Assembly: GCF_022695515.1 (NCBI RefSeq)
Contig: NZ_JALDPT010000001.1
Coordinates: 186,001 to 250,000 of the forward strand
Direction of reading: 5' to 3'
Source: Phenylobacterium aquaticum
GTDB taxonomy: Bacteria; Pseudomonadota; Alphaproteobacteria; Caulobacterales; Caulobacteraceae
Length of the DNA: 64,000 nt
A program made the translations under genes and the position numbers. Shown here piece by piece: positions 52,277 to 60,455 of this stretch. The first letter of the stretch is position 1. Each line of letters begins with the position of its first letter. The notes below the pieces were generated by a model. It made no database searches. It had not been told where the DNA came from and was given only the letters and a program-made list of their open reading frames with translations.

Positions 52277-52353
52277 GGCCAGATCCAGCGCCGGCCCAGG
52301 ACCCATTCCTCGGCCGGCTCGCCCGGCGCGTCCCTTCCTCCCGCTTTCACGTC
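52277..52353 (-). promoter_or_regulatory. Family B leader, copy 2 (DUF7007-like gene)
   Basis: On the minus strand: a GGGAGGAAGGGA purine tract, then hairpin GCCGG-GCGAG-CCGGC (52327-52313) and CGAGGAATGGGTCCTGGGCC. It is nearly identical over about 75 bases to the leader at 54287, showing duplication with few changes. It overlaps the last codons of the PP-loop gene by seven bases. Confidence 0.55.
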
Positions 52354-53309
52354 GGGCCCGCCGCTTCGCCAAACGCCCCGGCGGGCAAGGACCAGTTGGG
52401 CTCGATAACCGGAAGGGTCCACTCGCGCCCCGCCGCCATTGCCGCCAGCTCGAGCTGCGCTAGAGCGGCGGGGTAGGGGAGCGCGCGATCGGCGAGCGCC
52501 ACGACGCTGGCGCGATGTTGGATGGTGCGTCCGGTTCGAGCCTCTCGGTCGGCGATCACGGCGAACGCCGCCGGGTAGAGGGCGCGGATTGTCGCCCACT
52601 GCGCCGGGGAGCCGAAGATGCAGCAGCGGCAGCTAAGCCTAGACCAGCCCAGGCTGTAGGCCGGGTGCGGTCGAAGCGCCGCCGCCCCGATGCGCGCCCA
52701 CACGCTCGCCTCGTTCCAGGCGAGCAGCGGGCGCCAATGGTCAACCGTGCGCCGGCCGCAGCTTGTGCGATGCCGTTCGAAGGGGCGGTATCGCGCGCGA
52801 GCCGGGCTCTCCTCGGCCCGCTCGCCGGTCACCACCAGCGTGCAGCCGGTCTCGAAGCGCGCCTGGCCCCGGATCGCGGCGGCCAGCACGTCGATCTTGA
52901 GGGCCGGGCTGCACCAGCGCACCGAAAGGTCCGCCGAGACCTGTGGAAATCGGCCGCGAACCCCGGCGGGCCCGGCGCCGCCGGCGCGACCGAGCCGCCC
53001 GTCCGGCGTGTCGAACAATACCGGCGCCGTCGGCGTGCCGTCGCGGTCCATCTCCCGGCGGAACCCGCCCTCCCGCCACGACCGATAGAGGGGTAGCCCA
53101 AGGTGCGCCGCCACGGCGGCGACGTAGGCGGGCGTAATCGGCCAGTCCATATAGGTGTCGCTGGGTCCGTCGACCTCGTGATGGTGGAGCTCGATGCGCT
53201 CGATCCGCACGCCGAGATCGAGCAGGTGGAGAAGGGCGGCCAGGCTATCCTTGCCGCCGCTGAAGGCGACCACCACCCGGTCGTACCCCCCGGGATCGAG
53301 CGGGCTCAT
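52347..53309 (-). CDS. PP-loop ATPase, PAPS-reductase-like (second of pair)
   Basis: 320 residues. PP-loop VVVAFSGGKDSLAALLHLL at residues 12-30. LVVTGERAEESPAR and a Cys cluster LSCRCCIFGSP near 235 follow, as in phosphoadenosine-phosphosulfate-reductase-like adenine nucleotide alpha hydrolases, including DndC-type sulfur-transfer enzymes. It overlaps the upstream PP-loop gene by four bases. No sulfur or DNA-phosphorothioation genes are next to it. It may modify a base or protein using ATP-activated chemistry. Confidence 0.8.
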   Translation of the reverse strand: MSPLDPGGYDRVVVAFSGGKDSLAALLHLLDLGVRIERIELHHHEVDGPSDTYMDWPITPAYVAAVAAHLGLPLYRSWREGGFRREMDRDGTPTAPVLFDTPDGRLGRAGGAGPAGVRGRFPQVSADLSVRWCSPALKIDVLAAAIRGQARFETGCTLVVTGERAEESPARARYRPFERHRTSCGRRTVDHWRPLLAWNEASVWARIGAAALRPHPAYSLGWSRLSCRCCIFGSPAQWATIRALYPAAFAVIADREARTGRTIQHRASVVALADRALPYPAALAQLELAAMAAGREWTLPVIEPNWSLPAGAFGEAAGPT

Positions 53310-54286
53310 GGCGCGTCCCCCAGGCCGTCATAGAGCCCCGGCGCCCCGTCCAGCCGGTCGACACGACCGGCAAAGGCGTCGAATACGGTCATCCATCGGC
53401 CCATCTCGGGCCGAGCCATTTGGGCTTGAGCGACCGCGTCCTGCCAGCGCAAGAGGGCGCGCGGCGCCGTCTCGACGATCCCGTCGATTTCCGCCACGTC
53501 CAGCAGCCGTTCCTGACGAATGAAGGCGGTCATGGATCCAGGGCGAGGCTCGGCCCCCCGCGCGCCTTTCACCGCCTTGCGCCAGAGTCCCTCGACGTTG
53601 CGCAGCCGGGGTTGCGCGCGGGCCTCGATCAGGACGATCTGCCGGAGCTGAAGGACCGGCAGCGTCCGCACCTCCTGCGGCCGCGCCGCCGTGCAGAAGA
53701 AGCAGGCGCTCTTGGGCGGGACCGGCAAGCCGGCGCGGCGGATGCGGCGGATGCTGTCCGGGCGGGTCCAGCCCCACTCCCTCAGGGGATAACGATGCTC
53801 GTAGAGGGGATCGTCGATGGCGGCCGCGACCCGATAGCGGCGATCGTCGGCCGCTCCGGCGTCGAAGCCGATCAGCTTGACCACTTTGCGGCCCGCAGCC
53901 CAGGCCTCGCGCGCAGGCGGCCACGCCTGGGCCCAGGCGTGTTGCGGCGCTGCCTTCCATTTTTGCGAGCACGTGCCACGACCGAACGCGATTCCAGGCA
54001 GGGTGCCGTTGGTGAGGAGATTCTCGGTCAACGTCCGGTAGGGCGGCCAGTTCTTGAAGGTTTTCGGCGTGTACCGGACCACCTCGGAAGGCACGCCGCG
54101 GGCGGCGAGCCAGGCGCGGAAGATCGGCACGAAGTCCATCGTCTCGGTCTTCTCGGCGCCCACGTCGGCGAACAGGACCTGGTCGACGGGTTCACCCCGT
54201 TCGATCAGCTCGACCAGCATGGCGGTGGAATCGACGCCTGCGCCCCAAGCGGCCAGGACAGGTGAGCGAGCGGTTGGATTTGGCAC
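53306..54286 (-). CDS. PP-loop ATPase-like protein (first of pair)
   Basis: 326 residues from the GTG at 54286, which has GGAGG five bases upstream. The PP-loop AAWGAGVDSTAMLVELIERG has a degenerate SGGxDS (GAGVDS). GFDAGAADDRRYR and SACFFCTAARPQEV follow, the latter a CxxC site as in PAPS-reductase-like and thiolation enzymes. It is related to but distinct from its partner at 52347, and the coupling by four bases suggests a heteromeric complex. Substrate unknown. Confidence 0.78.
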   Translation of the reverse strand: MPNPTARSPVLAAWGAGVDSTAMLVELIERGEPVDQVLFADVGAEKTETMDFVPIFRAWLAARGVPSEVVRYTPKTFKNWPPYRTLTENLLTNGTLPGIAFGRGTCSQKWKAAPQHAWAQAWPPAREAWAAGRKVVKLIGFDAGAADDRRYRVAAAIDDPLYEHRYPLREWGWTRPDSIRRIRRAGLPVPPKSACFFCTAARPQEVRTLPVLQLRQIVLIEARAQPRLRNVEGLWRKAVKGARGAEPRPGSMTAFIRQERLLDVAEIDGIVETAPRALLRWQDAVAQAQMARPEMGRWMTVFDAFAGRVDRLDGAPGLYDGLGDAP

Positions 54287-54362
54287 TGCGGCCTCCGGAT
54301 CGCGCCGGCCCTGGAACCATTCCCGGCCGGCTCGCCCGGCGCGCCCTTCCTCCCCCTTTCCC
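54287..54362 (-). promoter_or_regulatory. Family B leader, copy 1 (PP-loop operon)
   Basis: On the minus strand: GGAAAGGGGGAGGAAGGGCG (54361-54342), hairpin GCCGG-GCGAG-CCGGC (54340-54326), GGGAATGGTTCCAGGGCC and the ribosome site GGAGG. It matches the copy at 52277 closely. The remaining gap to 54540 shows no feature. Confidence 0.55.
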
Positions 54363-54554
54363 CACAGAGCGCCGGATTTGACCCGGCAGGTCTCCGAGCC
54401 GGCGGGTCCGGTTCGCCCTCGCCGGCGCGTTCGCCGCCGACGGCAGGGACGTTGCGCATCGTCGCGCCTTCCGAACCCCAAAACGGCGGCGGCGCGCGGT
54501 CCCCCGCGATCAATCTCGCAACCCTGGGCCGGGCCCGCGCAGGGGTGAAGCCGA

Positions 54555-54731
54555 CCTCGCCAGCGAGGCGGCCGGGCCGGACCCTCCAGTCTTCGCGAAA
54601 GGCGCTGCAGACCGGTTTCCAGCCCGCCCGGACGTCACCCCTTGCGCTGATCCCCGGCCTGGACGGGGGCGTGATCGCGGCAGGGACCGCGGGCCGCCCG
54701 GGCCCTTCCGGACGGAAGAAGGAGAACGACG
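54555..54731 (+). promoter_or_regulatory. Family A structured leader, copy 3 (ssb2)
   Basis: Hairpin 1 CCTCGC-CA-GCGAGG (54555-54568), hairpin 2 CCAGTCT/AGACCGG (54586-54615, one mismatched pair), hairpin 3 CGCGG-CAGGGA-CCGCG (54676-54691) and hairpin 4 CCGCCCGG/CCGGACGG (54694-54715, one mismatch), then GGAGAACGACG and the ATG. Near-identical sequence blocks are shared with the ssb1 leader. Confidence 0.6.
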
Positions 54732-55097
54732 ATGCTGAACGAAGCCCAACTCATCGGTTTCACCGGCGCCGAGCCGGAAATCCGCACCACGACCTCGGGC
54801 AAGCAAGTCGCCACGCTGCGGGTCTGCACCAGCCGCTACAGCAAGGCCAAGGGCGAGCGGAAGGACTACCCCACCTGGCACCAGGTGGAGATCTGGACCC
54901 CGGCGACCGTGAACTGGCTGGCCACCAAGGGCCTGCCGACCGGGGCCAAGGTCTTGGTCCAGGGCGAGATCCGCCACGACCGCTACACCGACAAGGATGG
55001 CGTCGAGCGGTTCTTCTCCAAGGTCGTCGTGACCGCACCCGGCCAGACCCTGACGGCGCTGGACCGCCCCGAGCCCACGCTTGCGGACCCCGCCTGA
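54732..55097 (+). CDS. ssb: Single-stranded DNA-binding protein, copy 2
   Basis: 121 residues, same length as ssb1, with EAQLIGFTGAEPEIRTTTSGKQVATLRVCTS, WHQVEIWTP and GAKVLVQGEIRHDRYTDKDGVERFFSKVVVTAPG. It is the only plus-strand gene between 46 and 59 kb. The leader, coding region and terminator are all shared with ssb1, so this is a duplicated transcription unit that has been inverted. A role in protecting incoming or replicating single strands is expected. Confidence 0.93.
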   Translation: MLNEAQLIGFTGAEPEIRTTTSGKQVATLRVCTSRYSKAKGERKDYPTWHQVEIWTPATVNWLATKGLPTGAKVLVQGEIRHDRYTDKDGVERFFSKVVVTAPGQTLTALDRPEPTLADPA

Positions 55098-55104
55098 CGA
55101 GAAA

Positions 55105-55131
55105 GCCCCGCCCGGCAGAACCGGGCGGGGC
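55105..55131 (+). terminator. Terminator of ssb2
   Basis: GCCCCGCCCGG-CAGAA-CCGGGCGGGGC, an 11-bp perfect stem, then GCTTCGTTTC, starting eight bases after the stop codon. The stem is identical to that after ssb1. Confidence 0.8.
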
Positions 55132-55160
55132 GCTTCGTTTCAGGCCGCTCGAGGCCCGGC

Positions 55161-58100
55161 CTACGCCGCCTTCGGCAGCACCGTCTGCACCGGCCACTTG
55201 GCCAGGACCGTCGTCAGTACATCCGGTTGGTCGACGGGCACGAACACCCGCGGCGTGTAGGAGATGATCTCGACGAAGCAGCCCAGCGCCGTGAACGCCG
55301 AGCGCTGCGAGGCCGCCCCGACCACCTCGATCCGGTAGCGATCCATCACTTTGGCCCGCCGCAGCCACAGCCCGCCCGCCAGCGAGAGCGAGGCGCCCTC
55401 CTCCAGAACGAGCGGCGCGGTCGCCGCGCCATCGGCGAAGGCGCTGGCGGTATCGGTGAGCCCCAGCGCCACCTTCAGCTGCGGGACCTGTCCCGGATCA
55501 AGCACCCGGCCCAGCCAGCGCCGGCCGTCCGGCGCCTTCAGGCGGCGGACCGAGGTCGCCTTGTCCGGCAGGCTCGACCAGATCGGCAGCAACAGCCCCG
55601 AGACCAGCACCAGGTCGCGGGCCACCCACGGGTCCGCCTGGGCGATCTCGGCGTCCCACGCCGCGCGCCAGGCCGCCTCGCCGGCGTCCTCCCACGCCGA
55701 TTCCTCGAACCCCTTCAGGGAGGCGATCGAGCGCTTCTCCGGGCGGATCAGGCGCACGGCGGGGATCAGCCGGTCGTCGTCATTGGTCGTGGTCAAGCCC
55801 TGGACCACGAGGGCGGCGCGGCCGGACTTGCTGTTGACGGCGAAGATCACCCCGTCCCGCTCGAGCCCCGCCAGGGCCTCCTCGGCCGAAGTCAGCTGGC
55901 GCGCGGTGCGGACCTGGAAGCGGGTCAGCCGGGTCTCCGCGCCGGTGACCGCGTCGGTGCGGATCACCTCCTCGTCCGAGATCACCACATCGTCGGCGAC
56001 GATGTCTTCCATGCCCCGGTCCAGGGCGCCGGACGCCTGGGCCCGTTCCAGGATCGAGGTGAGGATCGCGTCGAAGGCGGCGAACAGGCTGTTCTGGTCG
56101 GCGATCCGCAAGGCGAGCAGCCGGTTCAGGAAGGTGTTCATCGGCGGCATGTCGTCGGACTTCCTGAGGTTGCCCTCATGGTCGAGCAGCCGCAGGCCGG
56201 TCTTGGCCTCGAAGGTTTCCCGGTCCATCGCCTCGACGTTGCCGAAGTGCAGGCCGATGTAGAAGGCCTGCAGCGCCCGGTGCGCCCAGGGGCTTTCGAG
56301 GTTGTCCTCGGCGCGGAAGAGGCCGTTGCCGGCCGTCCGCCGCTCGCCGCGGGTCAAGGCGCCCAGGCTGTCCAGCCGCCGCGCGATCGTCGACGTGAAC
56401 CGCTTCTCGCCGTGGATGTCCGTGGTCACCGGCCGGAACAGCGGCGCCACGGCCTGGTTGGTCCGGTGCGAGCGGCCCAGGCCCTGGATCGCCGCGTCGG
56501 CCCGCCATCCGGGCTCGACCAGATAGTGGACCCGGCGCTGCTGGTTCGCCGCCCCGAGGTCTGCGTGGTAGCTGCGGCCCGTGCCGCCGGCGTCGGAGAA
56601 CACCAGCATCCGCTTCTTGCCGGCCATGAAGGCGTCGGTCTCGGCCTTGGCCGCAGAGGCGCTGCGCCGTTCCACCACGCGGCGGCCGTCGCGCCGCACG
56701 ACCCGGCGGCTGCGGCCGGTGATCTCGGCCACGATCTCGGTGCCGAGCGCGTCGAGGACCGCATCCAGCACGCCCGGGACCGCCGGCAGGCAGGCCAGGT
56801 GCGTGACCAGCTCGTCGCGTAGGCGCAGGGCCTCCTGGCTGACGACGGGCACGCCGTCGACCATCACCGGGACCATGGTGACCGCGCCCTCTTCATCCTC
56901 GATGGCGTCCATCGCCATCACCGGAAAGGCGCCCATCAGATAGTCGAGCACCTGGTCCTTCGGCGTCAGGTCGACGGCGAGGTTGTTCCACTCCTCGGCC
57001 GGGATCTCCGCCAGGCGGCGTTCCATCACCGCCTCGTTGGTCGAGACAATCTGCACGACCGAGCAACGGCCCGCCGCAAGGTCCTGCCGGATCGAGGCCA
57101 CGAGGGAGGGGGACTTCAGGCCGGACAGCAGGTGACCGAAGAAGCGCTGCTTGCAGCCTTCGAACGCCGACATGGCGGCCGAGGCGGCCAGGCCGGACCT
57201 GGCCTTGCCGTCCTCGGTCACGCCGACCGCCTCCAACGCGGCGCGCAGGTTCTGGTGAATCAACTGGTAGGCGTCGGCCCAGGCGTCCCAGATGGCGATA
57301 TCCTCCTCCGAGAGCGGATGACGCAGCGCCTCATATTCGACGCCATCGAACGACAGCGAGCGGGCGATGTAGAGGCCCATGGCCTTCAGCTCGCGCGCGA
57401 TCAGCTCCATCACCGCCACGCCGCCGGTCTCGACCGCATCCATGAAGGCGTCGCGGGTGGGGAAGGGCGCTTCCGGCCCACCCCAGAGGCCCAGGCGCGC
57501 GGCATAGGCCAGGTTCTCCGGCGTGGTCGCCCCGGTCGCCGAAACGTAGAGGATCCGCGCATTGGGCAGGCGGTTCTGCAGGGCCAGCCCGGCCACGCCC
57601 TGCTGCGAGGCCTTCTTCGTCCCACGCGCGCCCTTGCCGCCGCCGGCGGCGTTGGCCATGGCGTGGGCCTCATCGAAGACGATCACCCCGTCGAAGTCCG
57701 CGCCCAGCCAGTCAACGATCTGATCCAGGCGCGAGCGCCGATCGCCCCGCGCCGGCTGGCGCAGGGTGGCGTAGGTCGAGAACAGAATGCCCCGGTCCAT
57801 GCGGATGGCGTCGGCCTGTTTCCAGGCCGATTGCGGGGTGATGTCGCCGTTGGCCCCGCCGATGGCGCTCCAGTCGCGCCGGGCGTCTTCGAGCAGGGCG
57901 TCGTTCTTCGACAGCCAGACCGCGCGCGAGCGGCCCTGGGCCAGGTTGTCGGCGATGACGCCGGCGATCTCCCGGCCCTTCCCACAGCCGGTGCCGTCGC
58001 CGAGGAAGAAGCCTTTGCGGAACTGGACCGCACCGGGAAGATCGTCCTTGACCAAGATCACCTGGTGCGGGGCGTCGCCGAGGATCCACGAGCCCGGCAG

Positions 58101-59411
58101 GACCTGGGCGTGGGCCTCGCCGGCATAGATCACCGTCTCCATCTGGGCGTCCGACACCAGGGCGTCGTCGGTGATGCGCACCGGCAGGATCGGGCGATAG
58201 GTCGGCGCCGGGGGCGCCACCGAGGCCATCGGCCCGGATTCCACGAGCGGGGAGGGGTGCGGGCGCGAGGCGGCGAAGCGGATGCGGCCCAGCGCATAGG
58301 CCTGGTAGAGGCCGACGTCGTGCCCTTCGCCCGACCAGGCGCAGGCCTCATAGGCGAGGGGCGCCGACGCGGCGAGGAAGGCCAGCCGGTTCGACGGCGC
58401 GGCCAAGGCACGGGCGCGAGGCGCCAGGACGGAGACCTGGGAGACCGTGCGTAACTGGCGCGGTTGCGCGGTCGCTCGGGCCTCGATGGACGCGGCCGCC
58501 TGGGCGGCGTCGGCCAAGGTGTCGGCCACGACGACAGCCGGGATCTCACCGCCGGGCGCGCCACGGTCAATCACCAGCAGACCCGTCTCGACCGAGGTGC
58601 CATGCTTGGCGTAGGCGCGGGCCGGGAAGGCCAGCCGCAGGCGGATAGGACCCCGGGCGGCCAGGGCGCGCAGCGCCGTCGCGTCCTCGAACAGGCGCGC
58701 CGGGACGATCGCCGACAACCGGCCGCCATCGGCCAGGCAGTCCAGGGCCGCGTGCAGGTGCGCCTCCAGGTGCTGGAACGGCGGGTTGGCGAGCACAGCG
58801 TGGAAGCCGCCAGACCCGGGCAGGGTGTCGCGCAGGTGGCGGGCGTCCTGCTGGCTGCGGGCCGCGAGCGGGAAGAGGCCGTCCAGCAGCCCCGCGCGGC
58901 CGGCGGCCAGCTCATTAAGAGTCAGGGCGCCGCCGCAAGCCTCGGCCAGGATAGCCAGGAGGCCGCTGCCGGCCGAGGGCTCCAGCACCTGGTCGCCCGG
59001 ACGGACCTGGGCGGCGAGCACCGCCAGGGCGCCGAGCTGGGGCGGGGTGGAGAACTGGTCCAGCGCCACCTGCTCCTCGCTGCGGCGCGTGTGGGTCAGG
59101 CTGAGCTCGGCGAGGTTGGTCAGGAGGGCGACGATTTCGGCCGGCGCGTCCTCCAGGCGGCCGACCTGCGGCGCCAGACGGCGGATCTGCAGCACCAGGG
59201 CCGCCTCGATGGCGTCGTAGGCGTCGCGCCAGAGCCAGGCGCCCTCGGCGTCCGAGGCGCCGAAGGCCATGGTCATGACGTTGGCCACCAGCTTGCGGTC
59301 CAGCGGACGGGATCGATTGAGCTGGGGGGTCAGGGCGCGGGCGGCGGCCAAAAGGTTGGCGGCCTTGTGGTCGCCGACATCGGCGGCGAACAGGGGAAGC
59401 AGGGCGTTCAT
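55161..59411 (-). CDS. Adenine methyltransferase-strawberry notch helicase fusion
   Basis: 1416 residues. Residues about 115-330 form an N6-adenine methyltransferase-like domain: DQFSTPPQ, LEPSAGSGLLAILAE and the catalytic-type motif LANPPFQHLE. Residues about 420-700 are a strawberry-notch/SNF2 AAA domain: GDGTGCGKGREIAGVIADN (Walker A), FDGVIVFDEAHAMANAAGG (DEAH). Residues about 930-1070 hold the second helicase lobe with VFSDAGGTGRSYHADL and GLGRSHRTNQ. Such proteins are frequent on alphaproteobacterial plasmids and phages. Possible roles are self-modification, anti-restriction or strand remodelling. Leader of family B. Confidence 0.85.
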   Translation of the reverse strand: MNALLPLFAADVGDHKAANLLAAARALTPQLNRSRPLDRKLVANVMTMAFGASDAEGAWLWRDAYDAIEAALVLQIRRLAPQVGRLEDAPAEIVALLTNLAELSLTHTRRSEEQVALDQFSTPPQLGALAVLAAQVRPGDQVLEPSAGSGLLAILAEACGGALTLNELAAGRAGLLDGLFPLAARSQQDARHLRDTLPGSGGFHAVLANPPFQHLEAHLHAALDCLADGGRLSAIVPARLFEDATALRALAARGPIRLRLAFPARAYAKHGTSVETGLLVIDRGAPGGEIPAVVVADTLADAAQAAASIEARATAQPRQLRTVSQVSVLAPRARALAAPSNRLAFLAASAPLAYEACAWSGEGHDVGLYQAYALGRIRFAASRPHPSPLVESGPMASVAPPAPTYRPILPVRITDDALVSDAQMETVIYAGEAHAQVLPGSWILGDAPHQVILVKDDLPGAVQFRKGFFLGDGTGCGKGREIAGVIADNLAQGRSRAVWLSKNDALLEDARRDWSAIGGANGDITPQSAWKQADAIRMDRGILFSTYATLRQPARGDRRSRLDQIVDWLGADFDGVIVFDEAHAMANAAGGGKGARGTKKASQQGVAGLALQNRLPNARILYVSATGATTPENLAYAARLGLWGGPEAPFPTRDAFMDAVETGGVAVMELIARELKAMGLYIARSLSFDGVEYEALRHPLSEEDIAIWDAWADAYQLIHQNLRAALEAVGVTEDGKARSGLAASAAMSAFEGCKQRFFGHLLSGLKSPSLVASIRQDLAAGRCSVVQIVSTNEAVMERRLAEIPAEEWNNLAVDLTPKDQVLDYLMGAFPVMAMDAIEDEEGAVTMVPVMVDGVPVVSQEALRLRDELVTHLACLPAVPGVLDAVLDALGTEIVAEITGRSRRVVRRDGRRVVERRSASAAKAETDAFMAGKKRMLVFSDAGGTGRSYHADLGAANQQRRVHYLVEPGWRADAAIQGLGRSHRTNQAVAPLFRPVTTDIHGEKRFTSTIARRLDSLGALTRGERRTAGNGLFRAEDNLESPWAHRALQAFYIGLHFGNVEAMDRETFEAKTGLRLLDHEGNLRKSDDMPPMNTFLNRLLALRIADQNSLFAAFDAILTSILERAQASGALDRGMEDIVADDVVISDEEVIRTDAVTGAETRLTRFQVRTARQLTSAEEALAGLERDGVIFAVNSKSGRAALVVQGLTTTNDDDRLIPAVRLIRPEKRSIASLKGFEESAWEDAGEAAWRAAWDAEIAQADPWVARDLVLVSGLLLPIWSSLPDKATSVRRLKAPDGRRWLGRVLDPGQVPQLKVALGLTDTASAFADGAATAPLVLEEGASLSLAGGLWLRRAKVMDRYRIEVVGAASQRSAFTALGCFVEIISYTPRVFVPVDQPDVLTTVLAKWPVQTVLPKAA

Positions 59412-59460
59412 GGGCAGGGATCCAGGTCACCCGCCGCGGAGGGCTCCTCCCTCCAGACCC

Positions 59461-59496
59461 GACGGGCTCGCCCGTCCGCCCCCTTCCTCTCCCTCC
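59461..59496 (-). promoter_or_regulatory. Family B leader, copy 4 (strawberry notch gene)
   Basis: On the minus strand: GGAGGGAGAGGAAGGGGG, then hairpin GACGGG-CGAG-CCCGTC (59476-59461). A second hairpin GGAGGG/CCCTCC follows at about 59453-59437. The CGAG loop is kept while the stem differs from copies 1 and 2, which is compensatory. Confidence 0.55.
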
Positions 59497-59543
59497 AACG
59501 GCGGGGTCAGGCCGTTCAGCCCGCCTTCAGGCCCGCCGAGACC

Positions 59544-59572
59544 TTGACGTGTACGTCCTTAAGACGTACATA
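59544..59572 (+). promoter_or_regulatory. Promoter and operator of the TacA-TacT operon
   Basis: TTGACG (59544-59549), 17 bases and TACATA (59567-59572) form a good sigma-70 promoter. The inverted repeat TGTACGTC-CTTAA-GACGTACA (59550-59570) covers spacer and -10, as expected for autorepression by the RHH antitoxin. Confidence 0.8.
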
Positions 59573-59593
59573 TTTCATGCAGGAGCAACACCC

Positions 59594-59902
59594 ATGTCCG
59601 CCTTCCAGGACCGCATCAAGGCGGTCGACGAACCGAGCACCGAGCGGATGAACTTCCGCATCAAGCCGAGGATCAAACAGGTCATCCAGCGGGCTGCCGC
59701 GCTCTCGGGGGTGGACGATTCCGTCTTCACGATGAACGCCGCCTACCGATCGGCGCTCGAGACGATCGCCGCGCACGAGCGCACCGTGCTGCAGCCGGTC
59801 GATCACGCCGCCTTCTTCGCCGCCCTGGACCAACCGCCGGCGCCGACAGCGAAGTTGAAGGCGGCCGTCGCCCGGCACCGGACGACCGTCGAGTCCCGGT
59901 GA
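59594..59902 (+). CDS. DUF1778 (TacA-type) antitoxin
   Basis: 102 residues. TERMNFRIKPRIKQVIQRAAALSGVDDSVFTMNAAYRSALETI is a ribbon-helix-helix of the DUF1778/TacA family, and the C-terminal part (HAAFFAALDQPPAPTAKLKAAVAR) wraps the toxin. ATG after AGGAGC. It overlaps the toxin GTG by four bases. It represses the operon through the inverted repeat at 59550 and blocks the acetyltransferase toxin. Confidence 0.88.
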   Translation: MSAFQDRIKAVDEPSTERMNFRIKPRIKQVIQRAAALSGVDDSVFTMNAAYRSALETIAAHERTVLQPVDHAAFFAALDQPPAPTAKLKAAVARHRTTVESR

Positions 59903-60444
59903 GGCCCGCCGCGCGGACCTCAACCCGGATCGAGCCCTTTGATCCCGACCGTCACGACCGCGCGGCCTTCGCCAGCGGCGTCGACCAGGTCGACAACTTC
60001 CTGAAGAAGACCGCGAACAAGCTGGCTCGCGCCGACAACCTTCGCCTCTACGCGATGACCGACCCGTCAGGGGCGCTGATCGGCTTCTACGCCCTCAACG
60101 CCCATGCGATCGACTATGCGGAGCTGCCGACGAAGTACGCGCGGACCCGCCCTGGGCATGGCGCCATCCCCGCCGCGTACATCTCAATGATCGGCGTTGA
60201 CGCCCGTCACCAAGGTCACGGCTACGGCGGCGACCTGCTCGTCGATGCGCTCAGCCGCATCGCCCAGGCGGCCGACGCCATCGGGATCGCCGTGGTGATC
60301 CTGGACGTGCTCGACGACGGCGACGCCGAACAGGTCACCCGCCGCAAGCTGCTCTATGAGAGCTATGGATTCCAGCCTCTGCCGTCTCGGCCGCTACGGC
60401 TGTTCCTGCCTTTGGCGACTGTTCGTCAGCTCCTGGGGGCGTGA
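59899..60444 (+). CDS. GNAT acetyltransferase toxin (TacT-type)
   Basis: 181 residues, GTG start. It opens with RIEPFDPDRHDRAAFASGVDQVDNFLKK, the typical start of TacT toxins. The acetyl-CoA-binding motif is SMIGVDARHQGHGYGGDLLVDAL, and the C-terminal YESYGFQPL helix contains the catalytic Tyr of the family. TacT-type toxins acetylate aminoacyl-tRNAs and stop translation. The pair stabilises the plasmid after segregation and may act in phage defence. Confidence 0.9.
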   Translation: MRPAARTSTRIEPFDPDRHDRAAFASGVDQVDNFLKKTANKLARADNLRLYAMTDPSGALIGFYALNAHAIDYAELPTKYARTRPGHGAIPAAYISMIGVDARHQGHGYGGDLLVDALSRIAQAADAIGIAVVILDVLDDGDAEQVTRRKLLYESYGFQPLPSRPLRLFLPLATVRQLLGA

Positions 60445-60455
60445 AGGAGAACGAC

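Noticed and set aside
52277-54481. RAGRAGR-type peptides upstream of the DUF7007-like and PP-loop genes as protein N-termini
   Set aside because: The same DNA block occurs before several unrelated genes and good ribosome sites lie after it, so it is a shared leader rather than coding sequence.
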